A stretch of DNA of 13,901 bases, from contig MU646912.1 of assembly GCA_026770585.1 (NCBI GenBank), forward strand, positions 185,060 through 198,960, in the 5' to 3' direction. Position 1 is the first letter of the stretch. The number at the start of each line of letters is the position of its first letter. The notes under the pieces were generated by a model. That model saw only the letters and a list, made by a program, of their open reading frames with translations. It made no database searches and was not told the DNA's origin. The position numbers and the translations under genes are program-made. This stretch comes from Baffinella frigidus. Its lineage: Eukaryota > Cryptophyceae > Cryptomonadales > Baffinellaceae. Of the stretch, positions 12,282-13,901 are shown piece by piece.

Positions 12282-12695
12282 TTGCGTGGGGCCCCTGCCT
12301 AAGCCACACACAGTTGCCCCGTGCACCTCCTTTCGAGCGGATGGCGGGTGGGGCAAAAACATGTGGACCAGTCTCCTCACGATCTACGCAAAGGAGATTG
12401 GAAAACCCCTCCACCACCTAGGCTCCCACGTTGCAGTGTGAGAAAAAGCCCTTCGATGGTGTCTACCCCCACCCCAGGTCCCCTGTTTGGTCTCAGTCAG
12501 ATCATAGACCACTGAGACCGCGCCCATCAAGCTGCAGAGCGACCCCAGGTATCCTCCTCGTAAGTTGCCGACTCATGTCCCTACCCGTGCGGTACTCAGG
12601 ACAGCATCTTACAGGGTTATGAGGCACCGGTAGCCGCAAAGGCCCCGGCTCACCCCCCCCTACCTCCCTCGCGAAGCCCCTCGTTCGCTACTTAC
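12282..12695. other. No feature recognised
   Basis: No repeat family or credible exon was recognised in this stretch, apart from short GT/CA runs. Confidence 0.4.
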
Positions 12696-12899
12696 CCCGG
12701 GTGAAGCGTCACCCACACACACACCAGCGTCCGTCTTCCAGCATCCGTTGTGGTAGTAGACTACCCCTCGTTTTGTCGTCAAAACGATCAAAAAGGATGC
12801 GGCTGTCGAGAAGTTACGCGACAACTCATCCGAGAGAAGGAGAGGGGATTTGTTCGACATGGGACGCAATGCAGGGAGGCAACGATACTTGCTGCCGAC
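12696..12899 (-). CDS. Possible minus-strand internal exon, unknown protein
   Basis: A 204-bp open segment is bounded by a strong acceptor (CTCTGTTTGCAG with pyrimidine-rich sequence before it) and a canonical donor (GTAAGT at 12695-12690). It encodes 68 residues in phase 0 at both ends, including SDELSRNFSTAASFLIVLTT, KRGVVYYHNGCWKTD and VGDASPG. I do not recognise a domain. No partner exons were identified, and the neighbouring plus-strand gene would lie head to head with it. It could also be chance. Confidence 0.3.
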
Positions 12900-13029
12900 C
12901 TGCAAACAGAGTTGTAGGGATGTCGTGGAACAAAGAGAGCAGCTGGAAGTGCTGCGTCGGCCTTGCACTCCTCCGGGTTGCTCGGGGCCCGGGTTAGCTC
13001 GGCGAAATGGCCAAAGGGTCTGACTAGTG

Positions 13030-13067
13030 GTCACTGTCCATCTAAAACGTCACTGTCCAGCTACAAG
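13030..13067. promoter_or_regulatory. Tandem 19-bp repeat just before the 13068 start codon
   Basis: GTCACTGTCCATCTAAAAC is followed directly by GTCACTGTCCAGCTACAAG, which abuts the ATG. The pair may be promoter or 5' UTR sequence; this is inferred from position. Confidence 0.4.
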
Positions 13068-13536
13068 ATGGCGACGCCACTCATCTGCCCGCGCGCGGTC
13101 GAGTACAAGTCGCCGAACTGGCGGCCCGCTGAGCAGGAGGTGCTCTTCCGCAGCTTCCTGAAGAGTGAGGAGCGCGCCGTGGGCGCGCCGCGCGATAAGA
13201 GCGAAAACGACGTCATCGTCCAGCTAATCCGCTACCCGCAGTGGCTCCACGGACCCGCTTCGGACGGTCCGCTGGTTCCGCGGCACCGCAGGCGGCATCG
13301 ACTTGGTGGAGGTGCCGGACGGCGGCGGCTTCAACAAGGCCAACGACTTCATGAACTTCAATTGCCACTGCACCGCGTGCGGCAAGGGCAAGGGCTGGTT
13401 CAACGAGCTGAACCTGTACGTGACGCCCGGCTCCAGGCCGAGCGCGCACCACACGAGCACGGTGCGCGGCGTCGTCGCGCCGCGCAGCACCGCGAGCGAC
13501 GGCACGCTCGAGGCGACCAAGGGCCCGCACTGGTAG
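13068..13536 (+). CDS. Cys-motif protein with frame break, possibly GFA/CENP-V-like
   Basis: The ATG at 13068 has a good context (A at -3, G at +4). Frame 1 encodes MATPLICPRAVEYKSPNWRP and continues codon-like to about 13270 (VQLIRYPQWLHGPASD). From about 13275 the coding signal moves to another frame: WFRGTAGGIDLVEVPDGGG, FNKANDFMNFNCHCTACGKG, then to TAG at 13534-13536 (KGPHW). The CxCxxC motif after a short Gly-rich strand resembles the zinc-binding start of GFA/CENP-V domains, but the later Cys pair of that family is absent, so the name is tentative. The frame change could be an indel (pseudogene or error) or a 25-nt GT-AG intron, 13274-13298, which would keep frame. Confidence 0.5.
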
Positions 13537-13609
13537 TTTCGCTCATCGCGGCACAGTTGCCGCAAACAGTGAGTCCTGCTCTTTCCTGGAACATACACGC
13601 AACATTTCC

Positions 13610-13678
13610 TGTGATGGGTTGCGGTAGCCTTGCCCTCCTCTGATGGTAAAGAAGGGGAAGGCTACCAGAATCATCACA
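13610..13678. other. Long imperfect hairpin downstream of the 13536 stop
   Basis: The outer stem is TGTGATG (13610-13616) with CATCACA (13672-13678) and the inner stem is GGTAGCCTT (13623-13631) with AAGGCTACC (13658-13666), around a loop of about 26 nt. It lies in the probable 3' UTR of the plus-strand gene. It could stabilise mRNA, be a small-RNA precursor, or be a relic foldback element. Confidence 0.6.
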
Positions 13679-13740
13679 TGTTTGTGCGCGAGTGGTTCCG
13701 AAATTAGAAGAGGCGTTTGCCATGCACGAGCGGCTCGCGG

Positions 13741-13901
13741 CAGGGTTTAGGGTTGAGGGTTTGGGGTTTGGGGTTTAGGGTTTAGGGTTTAGGGTTTAGG
13801 GTTTAGGGTTTGAGGTTTAGGGTTTAGGGTTTAGGGTTTAGGGTTTAGGGTTTAGGGTCAGGGCTTGGGGTTTAGGGTTTAGGGTTTAGGGTTTAGGGTT
13901 T
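13741..13901. repeat. TTTAGGG telomere-type array at the window edge
   Basis: The array starts with variants (GGGTTGAGGG, GGGTTTGGGG) and then runs as nearly pure TTTAGGG to the last base, with one CAGGGCTTGGGG interruption. The G-rich strand points to the right, as at a right-hand chromosome end, but interstitial arrays of the same orientation occur elsewhere in the window. Confidence 0.92.

Noticed and set aside
12963-13643. 226-codon plus-strand ORF read in one frame to its end
   Set aside because: After about 13275 the frame becomes Arg/Gln-rich, typical of an out-of-frame reading of GC-rich coding DNA; the codon-like frame is the other one, to the stop at 13534.

Overview
The window looks like nuclear DNA of a eukaryotic alga with a red-derived secondary plastid. 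The evidence is: spliced genes with GT-AG introns and phase-consistent exons; (TTTAGGG)n telomere-type repeats, pure and degenerate; microsatellites and many small foldback elements; and a minus-strand protein whose N-terminus reads as a signal peptide ending ASA^FAP, the cleavage motif of complex-plastid targeting. Chromerid, dinoflagellate, cryptophyte and stramenopile hosts are all possible. All nine introns modelled here are GT-AG, which argues mildly against a typical dinoflagellate. The species is not determined.

The central feature is one long, intron-rich minus-strand gene (about 10995 down to 3163). I reconstructed it exon by exon as an RBM34/Nop12-type nucleolar RNA-binding protein: the end of RRM1, a complete RRM2 with RNP2 (IFVGNL) and RNP1 (KGFGYVAF), and a long Lys/Gly-rich tail ending ...KTRKM-stop. 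Ten exons join through GT-AG introns with matching phases (0,0,0,2,1,1,2,1,0) and no internal stop. The N-terminal region and first strand of RRM1 were not found. Just upstream on the same strand lies an ORF for a putative plastid-targeted protein (signal start about 11707), whose 3' end I cannot fix.

Left end (1-1700): repeats plus what looks like the terminal exon of a plus-strand gene (731-802) with four decayed copies. 1700-3160: decayed copies of the RBM34 terminal exon and 3' UTR mixed with foldback elements. 3163-10995: the RBM34-like gene, its introns filled with telomere-like repeats, foldback elements and decayed copies of its own exons. 11096-11707: plastid-targeted ORF. 11748-12900: a palindrome, a 200-bp tandem duplication and a possible minus-strand exon. 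13068-13536: a plus-strand coding region with a CxCxxC motif and a frame break. 13741-13901: a TTTAGGG array in the orientation expected of a right-hand chromosome end.

Two patterns stand out. (1) Telomere-like CCCTAAA-type repeats (gene-strand sense) lie directly before five 3' splice sites and fill two introns almost from splice site to splice site. (2) Most exons of the RBM34-like gene have one or more nearby, usually decayed, copies in the adjacent intron or 3' flank, and the neighbouring plus-strand gene shows the same behaviour. I could run no database search or alignment; family names rest on motif recognition.
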